Origin: Chrysaora quinquecirrha
Lineage: Eukaryota > Cnidaria > Scyphozoa > Semaeostomeae > Pelagiidae
DNA: 64,000 nt
Direction: 5' to 3'
Assembly (NCBI GenBank): GCA_014526335.1
Contig: JACTAT010000040.1
Coordinates: 8,575,203-8,639,202 of the forward strand
In this document: positions 36,243 through 45,302 of the stretch, in pieces
Layout: each line of letters starts with the position of its first letter
Position numbering within the stretch: position 1 is the first letter of the stretch
Translations under genes and position numbers: made by a program
The notes under the pieces: model-generated
The model's input: only the letters and a program-made list of their open reading frames with translations
What the model was told of the DNA's origin: nothing
Databases searched by the model: none

Positions 36243-37770
36243 TGGGATATAGCTCAGTGGTAGAGCATTCGACTGCAGATCGAGAGGTCCCTGGTTCAAT
36301 CCCGGGTGTCCCCTTCAGCTATACTCTTTATGCATTTGTTGCGTGCTTCATCTTCGTTGACTGATCTGAAGATGTGCGCAAATTCATTGTTTCATATATT
36401 ACTAAAGACTTCTGCATTCTATCAGGGGATATAGCTCAGTGGTAGAGCATTCGACTGCAGATCGAGAGGTGCCTGGTTCAATCCCGGGTGTCCCCTTCAT
36501 TTATACTCTTTATGCATTTGTTGCGTGCTTCATCTTCATTGACTTATCTGAAGATGTGCGCAAATTCATCATTTTATATATTACTAAAGACTTTTGTAAA
36601 CTATCAGGGGACATAGCTCAGTGGTAGAGCATTCGACTGCAGATCGAGAGGTCCCTGGTCCAATCCCGGGTGTCCCCTTAATTTATGCTCTTTATGCATT
36701 TGTTGCGTGCTTCATCTTCATTGACTTATCTGAACATTTGCGCAAATTCATCATTTTATATATTTCTAAAGACTTTTGTAAACTATCAGGGGATATAGCT
36801 CAGTGGTAGAGCATTCGACTGCAGATCGAGAGGTCCCTTGTTCAATCCCGGGTGTCCCCTTAATTTATACTCTTTATGCATTTGTTGCGTGCTTCATCTT
36901 CATTGACTGATCTGAAGATTTGCGCAAATTCATTGTTTCATATATTACTAAAGACTTCTGCATTCTATCAGGGGATATAGCTCAGTGGCGGAGCATTCGA
37001 CTGCTGATCGAGAGGTCCCTGGTTCAATCCCGGGTGTCCCCTTAATTTATACTCTTTATGTATTTGTTGCATGCTTCATCTTCATTGACTGATCTGAAGA
37101 ATTGGTCAAACTCATTGTTTCATATATTACTAAAGACTATTGCAAACTATCAGGGGATATAGCTCAGTGGTAGAGCATTCGACTGCAGATCGAGAGGTCC
37201 CTGGTTCAATCCCGGGTGTCCCCTTCAGCTATACTCTTTATGCATTTGTTGCGTGCTTCATCTTCGTTGACTGATCTGAAGATGTGCGCAAATTCATTGT
37301 TTCATATATTACTAAAGACTTCTGCATTCTATCAGGGGATATAGCTCAGTGGTAGAGCATTCGACTGCAGATCGAGAGGTGCCTGGTTCAATCCCGGGTG
37401 TCCCCTTCATTTATACTCTTTATGCATTTGTTGCGTGGTTCTTCTTCATTGACTGATCTGAACATTTGCGCCAATTCATCATTTTATATATTACTAAAGA
37501 CTTTTGTAAACTATCAGGGGACATAGCTCAGTGGTAGAGCATTCGACTGCAGATCGAGAGGTCCCTGGTTCAATCCCGGGTGTCCCCTTAATTTATGCTC
37601 TTTATGCATTTGTTGCGTGCTTCATCTTCATTGACTTATCGGAACATTTGCGCAAATTCATCATTTTATATATTTCTAAAGACTTTTGTAAACTATCAGG
37701 GGTTATAGCTTAGTGGTAGAGCATTCGACTGCAGATCGAGAGGTCCCTTGTTCAATCCCGGGTGTCCCCT
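36243..37770 (+). tRNA. tRNA-Cys genes 10-18 of right array, five-unit duplication
   Basis: Starts: 36243, 36425, 36607, 36789, 36971, 37153, 37335, 37517, 37699. Units 36243-36789 recur 910 bp later as 37153-37699 with the same GGTGCCTGG and GGGGACATAG variants. 36971 has a Ser anticodon and is listed separately. Confidence 0.85.
36971..37042 (+). tRNA. tRNA-Cys body with Ser anticodon GCT (copy 1)
   Basis: Loop CTGCTGA gives anticodon GCT, which reads AGC/AGU serine codons. The D loop also reads GGCGGAGC. Acceptor, T arm and U73 are tRNA-Cys. It lacks the long variable arm of real tRNA-Ser, so SerRS charging is unlikely. Confidence 0.75.
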
Positions 37771-37880
37771 TAATTTATACTCTTTATGCATTTGTTGCGT
37801 GCTTCATCTTCATTGACTGATCTGAAGAATTGGTGAAACTAATTGTTTCATATATTACTAAAGACTCTTGCAAAATATCA

Positions 37881-37932
37881 GGGGATATAGCTGCAGATTG
37901 AGAGGGGCCTGGTTCAATCCTGGGTGTCCCCT
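37881..37932 (+). pseudogene. D-arm-deleted tRNA-Cys, copy 1
   Basis: TAGCT is joined directly to GCAGATTGAGAGG, removing about 20 nt from the D arm to the 5' anticodon stem. Acceptor, T arm and B box remain. The same deletion and the same linked substitutions (GATTG, GGGGCC) recur in three other units, so it arose once and was then amplified. Confidence 0.85.
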
Positions 37933-38406
37933 TCATTTAAGATCTTTATGTATCTGTTGCGTGCTTCATCTTCCTTGACTGATCTGAAGATTTGCGCAAA
38001 TTCATTGTTTCATATATTACTAAAGACTTCTGCATTCTATCAGGGGATATAGCTCAGTGGTAGAGCATTCGACTGCAGATCGAGAGATGCCTGGTTCAAT
38101 CCCGGGTGTCCCCTTCATTTATACTCTTTATGCATTTGTTGCGTGCTTCATCTTCATTGACTGATCTGAAGATTTGCGCCAATTCATCATTTTATATTTT
38201 ACTAAAGACTTTTGTAAACTATCAGGGGATATAGCTCAGTGGTAGAGCATTCGACTGCAGATCGAGAGGTCCCTGGTTCAATCCCGGGTGTCCCCTTCAT
38301 TTATACTCTTTGTGCATTTATTGCATGCTTCATCTTCATTGACTGATCTGAAGATTTGCGCAAATTCATTGTTTCATATATTACTAAAGACTTCTGCATT
38401 CTATCA

Positions 38407-38478
38407 GGGGATATAGCTCAGTGGTGGAGCATTCGACTGCTGATCGAGAGGTCCCTGGTTCAATCCTGGGTGTCCCCT
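38407..38478 (+). tRNA. tRNA-Cys body with Ser anticodon GCT (copy 2)
   Basis: Loop CTGCTGA as at 36,971, with GGTGGAGC in the D arm and a CCTGG T-stem 3' strand. Related to but not identical with copy 1. Confidence 0.7.
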
Positions 38479-38770
38479 TCATTGATACTCTTTATGCATT
38501 TCTTGCGTGCTTCATCTTCATTGACTGATCTGAAGATTTGCTCAAACTCATTGTTTCATATGTTACTAAAGACTTTTGTAAACTATCAGGGGATATAGCT
38601 CAGTGGTAGAGCATTCGACTGCAGATCGAGAGGTCCCTGGTTCAATCCCGGGTGTCCCCTTAATTTATACTCTTTATGCATTTGTTGCGTGCTTCATCTT
38701 CATTGACTGATCTGAAGAATTTGTCAAACTCATTGTTTCATGTATTACTAAAGACTATTGCAAACTATCA

Positions 38771-38820
38771 GGATATAGCTGCAGATTGAGAGGGGCCTGG
38801 TTCAATCCTAGGTGTCCCCT
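38771..38820 (+). pseudogene. D-arm-deleted tRNA-Cys, copy 2
   Basis: Same deletion junction as at 37,881. Two further G are missing from the 5' acceptor end, so the acceptor stem is broken. Confidence 0.8.
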
Positions 38821-39294
38821 TCATTTAAACTCTTTATGTATTTGTTGCGTGCTTCATCTTCATTGACTGATCTGAAGATTTGCGCAAAGTCATTTTTTCA
38901 TATATTACTAAAGACTTCTGCATTCTATCAGGGGATATAGCTCAGTGGTAGAGAATTCGACTGCAGATCGAGAGGTCCCTGGTTCAATCCCGGGTGTCCC
39001 CTTAATTTATGCTCTTTATGCATTTGTTGCGTGCTTCATCTTCACTGACTTATCTGAAGATTTGCGCAAATTCATCATTTTATATATTACTAAAAACTTT
39101 TGTAAACTATCAGGGGATATAGCTCAGTGGTAGAGCATTCGACTGCAGATCGAGAGGTCCCTGGTTCAATCCCGGGTGTCCCCTTAATTTATACTCTTTA
39201 TGCATTTGTTGCGTGCTTCATCTTCATTGACTGATCTGAAGAATTGGTCAAACTAATTGTTTCATATATTACTAGAGACTCTTGCAAAATATCA

Positions 39295-39346
39295 GGGGAT
39301 ATAGCTGCAGATTGAGAGGGGCCTGGTTCAATCCTGGGTGTCCCCT
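39295..39346 (+). pseudogene. D-arm-deleted tRNA-Cys, copy 3
   Basis: Identical deletion junction; 52 nt including U73. It lies 525 bp before copy 4, so both sit in one local duplication. Confidence 0.85.
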
Positions 39347-39819
39347 TCATTTAAAATCTTTATGTATTTGTTGCGCGCTTCATCTTCATTGACTGATCTG
39401 AAGATTTGCGCAAACTCATTTTTTCATATATTACTAAAGACTATTGCAAACTATCAGGGGATATAGCTCAGTGGTAGAGCATTCGACTGCAGATCGAGAG
39501 ATGCCTGGTTCAATCCCGGATTTCCCCTTCATCTAAACTCTTTATGCATTTGTTGCGTGCTTCATCTTCACTTACTGATCTGAAGATTTGCGCGAACTCA
39601 ATGTTTTTTATATTACTTAAGACTATTGTAAACTATCAGGGGATATAGCTTAGTTGTAGAGCATTCGACTGCAGATAGAGAGGTCCCTGGTTCAATCCCG
39701 GGTGTCCCCTTAGTTTATTCTCTTTATGCATTTTTGCGTGCTTCATCTTCATTGACTGATCTGAAGAATTGGTCAAACTAATTGTTTCATATATTACTAA
39801 AGACTCTTGCAAAATATCA

Positions 39820-39871
39820 GGGGATATAGCTGCAGATTGAAAGGGGCCTGGTTCAATCCTGGGTGTCCCCT
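39820..39871 (+). pseudogene. D-arm-deleted tRNA-Cys, copy 4
   Basis: Same junction with one extra change (GAAAGG). The 5' and 3' acceptor strands still pair. Confidence 0.85.
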
Positions 39872-40890
39872 TCATTTAAAATCTTTATGTATTTGTTGCG
39901 TGCTTCATCTTCATTGACTGATCTGAAGATTTGCGCAGACTCATTTTTTCATATATTACTAAAGACTATTGCAAACTATCAGGGGATATAGCTCAGTGGT
40001 AGAGCATTCGACTGCAGATCGAGAGGTCCCTGGTTCAATCCCGGGTGTTCCCTTCATTTATACTCTTTATGCATTTGTTGCGTGCTTCATCTTCATTGAC
40101 TGATCTGAAGATTTGCGCAAATTCATTGTTTCATATATTACTAAAGACTTCTGCATTCTATCAGGGGATATAGCTCAGTGGTAGAGCATTCGACTGCAGA
40201 TCGAGAGGTGCCTGGTTCAATCCCGGGTGTCCCCTTCATTTATAGTCTTTATGCATTTGTTGCGTGCTTCATCTTCATTGACTGACCTGAAGATTTGCGC
40301 CAATTCATCATTTTATATTTTACTAAAGACTTTTGTAAACTATCAGGGGACATAGCTCAGTGGTAGAGCATTTGACTGCAGATCGAGAGATGCCTGGTTC
40401 AATCCCGGATTTCCCCTTCATCTAAACTCTTTATGCATTTGTTGCGTGCTTCATCTTCACTTACTGATCTGAAGATTTGCGCGAACTCCATGTTTTTTAT
40501 ATTACTTAAGACTATTGTAAACTATCAGGGGATATAGCTTAGTTGTAGAGCATTCGACTGCAGATAGAGAGGTCCCTGGTTCAATCCCGGGTGTCCCCTT
40601 CATTTATACTCTTGATGCATTTGTTGCGTGCTTCATCTTCATTGACTGATCTGAAGATTTGCGCAAACTCATTTCTCATATATTACTAAAGACTATTGCA
40701 AACTATCAGGGGATATAGCTCATTGGTAAAGCATTTGACTGCAGATCGAGAGGTCCCTGGTTCAATCCCGGGTGTCCCCTTCATTTATACTATTTATGCA
40801 TTTGTTTTGTGCTTCATCTTCATTGACTGATCTGAAGATTTGCGTCAATTCATTGTTTCGTACATTACTACAGACTATTGCAAACTATCA

Positions 40891-40962
40891 GGGGATAAAG
40901 CTCAGTGGTAGAGCATTCAACTGCTGATCGAGAGGTCCCTGGTTCAATCCCGGGTGTCCCCT
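40891..40962 (+). tRNA. tRNA-Cys body with Ser anticodon GCT (copy 3)
   Basis: Anticodon loop CTGCTGA with an A-box change (GATAAAGCTC). The body otherwise matches tRNA-Cys, with U73. Confidence 0.7.
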
Positions 40963-41072
40963 TAATTTATACTCTTTATGCATTTGTTGCGTGCTTCATC
41001 TTCATTGACTGATCTGAAGATTTGCTCAAACTCATTGTTTCATATATTACTAAAGCCTTTTCCAAAATATCA

Positions 41073-41144
41073 GGGTATATAGCTCAGTGGTAGAGCATTC
41101 GACTGAAGATCGAGAGGTCCCTGGTTCAATCCCGGGTGTCCCCT
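41073..41144 (+). tRNA. tRNA-Cys body with Phe anticodon GAA
   Basis: Loop CTGAAGA gives anticodon GAA by a single C-to-A change from GCA. The acceptor has one mismatch (GGGTATA). Single copy. Confidence 0.75.
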
Positions 41145-41399
41145 TAATTTATACTCTTTATGCAGTTGTTGCGTGCTTGATCTTCATTGACTGATTTGAA
41201 GATTTGCTCAAACTCATTGTTTCATATAATACTAATTGCAAACTATCAGGGGATATAGCCCAGTGGTAGAGCATTCGACTGCAGATCGAGTGGTCCCTGG
41301 TTCTATCCCGAGTGGCCCCTTAATTTTTACTCTTTATGCATTTGTTGCGTGCTTCATCTTCATTGACTGAGCTGATGATTTGCGCAAACTCATTTTTCA

Positions 41400-41406
41400 T
41401 ATATTA
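41400..41406 (+). promoter_or_regulatory. TATA-like element upstream of tRNA-Cys, representative
   Basis: TATATTA at -30 to -24 of the gene at 41,430. The same motif at the same spacing is kept in most units of both arrays. A TATA-like element near -30 is known to aid TFIIIB placement at some eukaryotic tRNA genes. Since the whole spacer is conserved, conservation alone does not prove function. Confidence 0.5.
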
Positions 41407-43053
41407 CTAAAGACTATTGCAAACTATCAGGGGATATAGCTCAGTGGTAGAGCATTCGACTGCAGATCGAGAGGTCCCTGGTTCAATCCCGGGTGTCCCC
41501 TTCATTTATACTCTTTATGCATTTGTTGCTTGCTTCATCTTCATTGACTGATCTGAAGATTTGCTCAAACTCATTGTTTCATATAATACTAATTGCAAAC
41601 TATCAGGGGATATAGCCCAGTGGTAGAGCATTCGACTGCAGATCGAGAGGTCCATGGTTCTATCCCGAGTAGCCCCTTAATTTTTACTCTTTATGCATTT
41701 GTTGCGTGCTTCATCTTCATTGACTGAGCTGATGATTGGCGCAAACTCATTTTTCATATATTACTAAAGACTATTGCAAACTATCAGGGGATATAGCTCA
41801 GTGGTAGAGCATTCGACTGCAGATCGAGAGGTCCCTGGTTCAATCCCGGGTGTCCCCTTCATTTATACTCTTTATGCATTTGTTTCTTGCTTCATCTTCA
41901 TTGACTGAGCTGATGATTTGCGCACACTCATTTTTCATATATTACTAAAGACTATTGCAAGCTATCAGGGGATATAGCTCAGTGGTAGAGCATTCGACTG
42001 CAGGTCGAGAGGTCCCTGGTTCAATCCCGGGTTTCTCCTTCATTTATACTCTTGATGCATTTTTGCGTGCCTATTCTTCATCTTTTTCTCTCAACATTTG
42101 CGCAAACTCATTGTTTCATATATTACTAAAGACTTTTGCAAGCTATCAGGGGATATTGCTCATTGGTAGAGCATTCGACTGCAGATCGAGAGGTCCCTTG
42201 TTCTTTCCCTGGTGTCCCCTTCATTTATACTCTTAATGCATTTGTTTCTTGCTTCATCTTCATTGACTGAGCTGATGATTTGCGCAACTCATTTTTCATA
42301 TATTACTAAAGACTATTGCAAACTATCAGGGGATATAGCTCAGTGGTAGAGCATTCGACTGCAGATCGAGAGGTCCCTGTTTCAATCTCGGGTGTCCCCT
42401 TCATTTATTCTCTTGATGCATTTTTTGCGTGCTTCATCTTCATCGATTCCTCTGAAGATTTGCGCAAACTCATTTTTCATATATTACTAAAGACTATTGC
42501 AAGCTATCAGGGGATATATCTCAGTGGTAGAGCATTCGACTGCAGATCGAGAGGTCCCGGGTTCAATCTCGGGTGTCCCCTTCATTTATACTCTTGATGC
42601 ATTTTTTGCGTGCTTCATCTTCATCGATTCCTCTGAAGATTTGCGCAAACTCATTTTTCATATATTACTAAAGACTATTGCAAGCTACCATGGGATATAG
42701 CTCAGTGGTAGAGCATTCGACTGCAGATCGAGAGGTCCCTGGTTGAATCCCGGGTGTCCCCTTCATTTATAATCTGTATGCATTTTTGCGTGCCTATTCT
42801 TTATCTGTTTCTCTCAACATTTGCGCAAACTCATTGTTTCATTTATTACTAAAGACTATTGCAAACTATCAGGGGATATAGCTCAGTGGTAGAGCATTCC
42901 ACTGCAGATCGAGAGGTCCCTGGTTCAATCCCGGGTGTCCCCTTCATTTATACTTTTGATGCATTTGTTGCGTGCTTCATCTTCATCGATTGCTCTTAAC
43001 ATTTGCGCAAACTCATTGTTTCATTTATTACTAAAAACTTTTGCAAACTCTCA

Positions 43054-43125
43054 GGGGATATAGCTCAGTGGTAAAGTATTCGACTTCAGATCGAGAGGTC
43101 CCTGGTTCAATCCCCGGTGTCCCCT
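43054..43125 (+). tRNA. tRNA-Cys body with anticodon TCA (UGA-reading)
   Basis: Loop CTTCAGA gives anticodon TCA, complementary to the UGA stop codon. The D stem has lost a pair (GTAAAGTA), so folding is weakened. It is not tRNA-Sec, which has a longer acceptor and a large variable arm. Likely an inactive mutant. Confidence 0.7.
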
Positions 43126-43234
43126 TCATTTATACTCTTTATGCATTTGTTGCTTGCTTTATCTTCATTGACTGAGCTTATGATTTGCGCAAACTCATTT
43201 TTCATATATTACTAAAGACTATTGGAAACTATCA

Positions 43235-43306
43235 GGGGATATAGCTCAGTGGTAGAGCAATCGACTACAGCTCGAGAAGTCCCTGGTTCAATCCCAGGTG
43301 TCCCCT
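43235..43306 (+). tRNA. tRNA-Cys with anticodon ACA
   Basis: Loop CTACAGC gives ACA, which still corresponds to cysteine (UGU). Position 38 and one T-stem pair are also changed. Confidence 0.65.
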
Positions 43307-43786
43307 TCATTTATACTCTTTATGCATTTGATGCGTGCTTTATCTTCATTGACTGATCTGATCATTTGCGCAAACTCATTTTTCATATATTACTAAAGAC
43401 TATTGCAAACTATCTGGGGATATAGCTCAGTGGTAGAGCATTCGACTGCAGATCGAGAGGTCCCTGGTTCAATCCCGGGTGTCCCCTTCATTTATACTCT
43501 ATATTCATTTGTTGCGTGCTTCATCTTCATTGACTGATCTGAAGATTTGCGCAAACTCATTGTTTCATATATTACTAAAGACTATTGCAAAATATCAGGT
43601 ATATAGCTCAGCGGTAGAGCTTTCGACTGCAGATCGAGAGGTCCCTGGTTCAATCCCGTGTGTCCCCTTCGGTTATTTTTTTTATGCATTTATTGCGGGC
43701 TTCATCTTCATCAATTTATCTTAAGATTTGCTAGGCATCATTTATTCTTATATTACTCATGATTATTGAAAAGAATCAGGGGATAT

Positions 43787-43805
43787 ATCTATACAGTATT
43801 ATAAT
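43787..43805 (+). pseudogene. tRNA-Cys 5' stub at right array edge
   Basis: The usual spacer end ATCA and gene start GGGGATATATCT are followed at once by flanking DNA shared with the left arm. It marks the outer breakpoint of the right array. Confidence 0.7.
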
Positions 43806-45302
43806 GCATACACGGGCGATTTGATGATGGCAACTCGCAGTCCGTTTAAACACGAATTCAGTTGCGTATTTTTTTAAGTTGCTTATTTTTATGAACACTG
43901 AATGCATACTCCCATTAGAAAGTAAACTTTCACATGAGATTCTTGTTTATATTACTTTTTCAATATTCCTTAGCAGAGGCCTTCCACAAAAGACAAGCTT
44001 AACACCTCTATGGAAGCACCTTTCCTCAATCACGAAGGTATTTTGCAAGTGCTTTCCTTTTTTTTGGCCTTGATAACAAGTCCTCTGTTTCTGTACATTC
44101 GAAATAGAATTTCGTTACAGCCAGTCCTTTTGTGAACAAATTCGTATTAAGGTTGTTGCTGTTATTGCCTTACCTTCGAAAAGGAAGAATTTTCTTCAGT
44201 TTCTTTACTTGATAGTCCATTTATTTTAACCCTCCTCCAATTAAAGGCATTCAGTCATTTTAAATAGTTTGGGTGTACTCGAATCGCTAAAACTGCTGAT
44301 TCAGCAGGCAATTTATTGTGATTTGATTGGATAGTTTTTTAATTGGTCACATGAATTTCCGTTCTGATGTATTCAAATAACAAAATGGTGTTCTTCTTTA
44401 ACTAAGCTGATGTTACGAAGTCCTTGAAAGGGAAGAGTAGAAAAACTAAAGATATTCTAAAAGATCTTCTATGAATTCAGGGATAAGGTTAAGGTTAAAT
44501 ACGGATTTTAGGCAATAAAAGATTCTAGATAAGACTAATTTATCCACAGCAAGCAATACGGACGAACATGATGGTTTGCTATGGCTAGTTCCTTATTTCT
44601 CGCTTTTGACCGTTCATTAGGAGAAGAGTTCCCCACTGAGCTTAAATTGCCACGGCCTTGTTGCCTTTATAGTCATATAAAATGAAGCTCAGAAATGAGA
44701 AGAGTTCCCCAATTTGCAGTGAATCATGTGTATTTGTGAGTTGCCTATTTCCATCAAGTATTGGCTTTCTTAACAGACATGTCGGTTGCAAGGCAAGAAG
44801 CATTTGAGATATTCAAACGAGATTATTCAAATAATTCTGCGATCCATGAAAAAAAGAAAATGCTTAAAGAAAAGTAAGAAAACATTGTTTTTACCATGAT
44901 ACATTTTATCTCGTCCTTTTAAGCCCCTGTAAAACGCACTGAATATTTGATCGAACAACGATTTTTTCGGAAATGCTGCATGTAATTCAGTTATGATTGT
45001 GATGTATTGGTCTAGCGCACCAAGCATTTTGCTGAACAACACTGAACAGCATAATTGACTTTTCACGAGGCATGCTGCATTGCACACTCGCGAACAGAAC
45101 AATGTTTAGCTACAGGTCATTCGAAATGAAAAAAAGTACTTTTACAAAAGAAACGTTCAATCACTAAACATTCCCTATTCAATCTAAAATTTGGTATTGT
45201 TGCAAATGCGTTTAACCAAGTGCTTAATATCTGTTAATGTTTCGTTTAGTGAAAAATCTATAGCGCCACATAAATACTGCATCATTCATTTTCTTCTCCT
45301 AG
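43806..45302. other. Gene-poor stretch between right array and kinesin-like exons
   Basis: Homologous to 6,610-8,289. Contains the near-identical segment 44,815-45,110. No motor-domain exon or RNA gene was recognised. Confidence 0.5.
44815..45110 (-). other. Near-identical segment, right copy
   Basis: Partner of 6,985-7,265. A 91-codon open frame lies on the minus strand (44,827-45,102), differing from the left version at one residue over the shared part. Coding status is uncertain. Confidence 0.4.

Larger units (their letters stand above)
37881..39871 (+). tRNA. tRNA-Cys genes 19-30 of right array, mixed intact and deleted
   Basis: Starts: 37881 (deleted), 38043, 38225, 38407 (GCT), 38589, 38771 (deleted), 38931, 39113, 39295 (deleted), 39457, 39639, 39820 (deleted). 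The deleted type lacks most of the D arm and the 5' anticodon stem. 39457 ends GATTTCCCCT, weakening the acceptor. 39639 has a TTAGTTG D-arm change. Confidence 0.85.
39982..41868 (+). tRNA. tRNA-Cys genes 31-41 of right array
   Basis: Starts: 39982, 40164, 40346, 40528, 40709, 40891 (GCT), 41073 (GAA), 41249, 41430, 41606, 41797. 40346-40528 repeat 39457-39639 at an 889-bp offset. 41249 and 41606 share a damaged T arm and 3' acceptor (GAGTGGCCCC, GAGTAGCCCC). 41430 and 41797 are canonical. Confidence 0.85.
34614..43668 (+). repeat. Right tandem array of 51 tRNA-Cys units
   Basis: Same repeat type as the left array in opposite orientation, with units of about 182 bp. The TATATTA motif at -30 to -24 is well kept, for example 41,400-41,406 before the gene at 41,430. 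Copies at the gap side and the outer edge are more diverse than the core of the left array. Four units carry the same D-arm deletion, and six have non-GCA anticodons. Confidence 0.95.
41968..43668 (+). tRNA. tRNA-Cys genes 42-51 of right array, outer edge
   Basis: Starts: 41968, 42149, 42329, 42510, 42691, 42872, 43054 (TCA), 43235 (ACA), 43416, 43598. Decay rises toward the edge: 41968 has a broken 3' acceptor, 42149 a lost T loop, 42691 TTGAATC in the T loop, and 43598 a shortened 5' acceptor. 42872 and 43416 remain canonical. Spacers have several different endings, unlike the left core. Confidence 0.8.

Noticed and set aside
36971..37042. A genuine tRNA-Ser(GCT)
   Set aside because: There is no long variable arm; the body and discriminator are those of tRNA-Cys.
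43054..43125. A selenocysteine tRNA
   Set aside because: It has the TCA anticodon but the short acceptor and variable loop of tRNA-Cys and a damaged D stem.
8641..43668. tRNA-derived SINE tandem array instead of tRNA genes
   Set aside because: Units keep intact cloverleaves with matching acceptors and U73, stand in strict tandem without target duplications or A-rich tails, and share spacers. A SINE origin does not fit.
8521..43724. Dozens of open frames of 60-230 codons with a shared VVEHSTADREVPGSIPG peptide
   Set aside because: The peptide is the translation of the tRNA-Cys gene itself, and the rest is conserved spacer. Repetition comes from the array, with no start context or domain support. 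Frames that span the N gap are meaningless.
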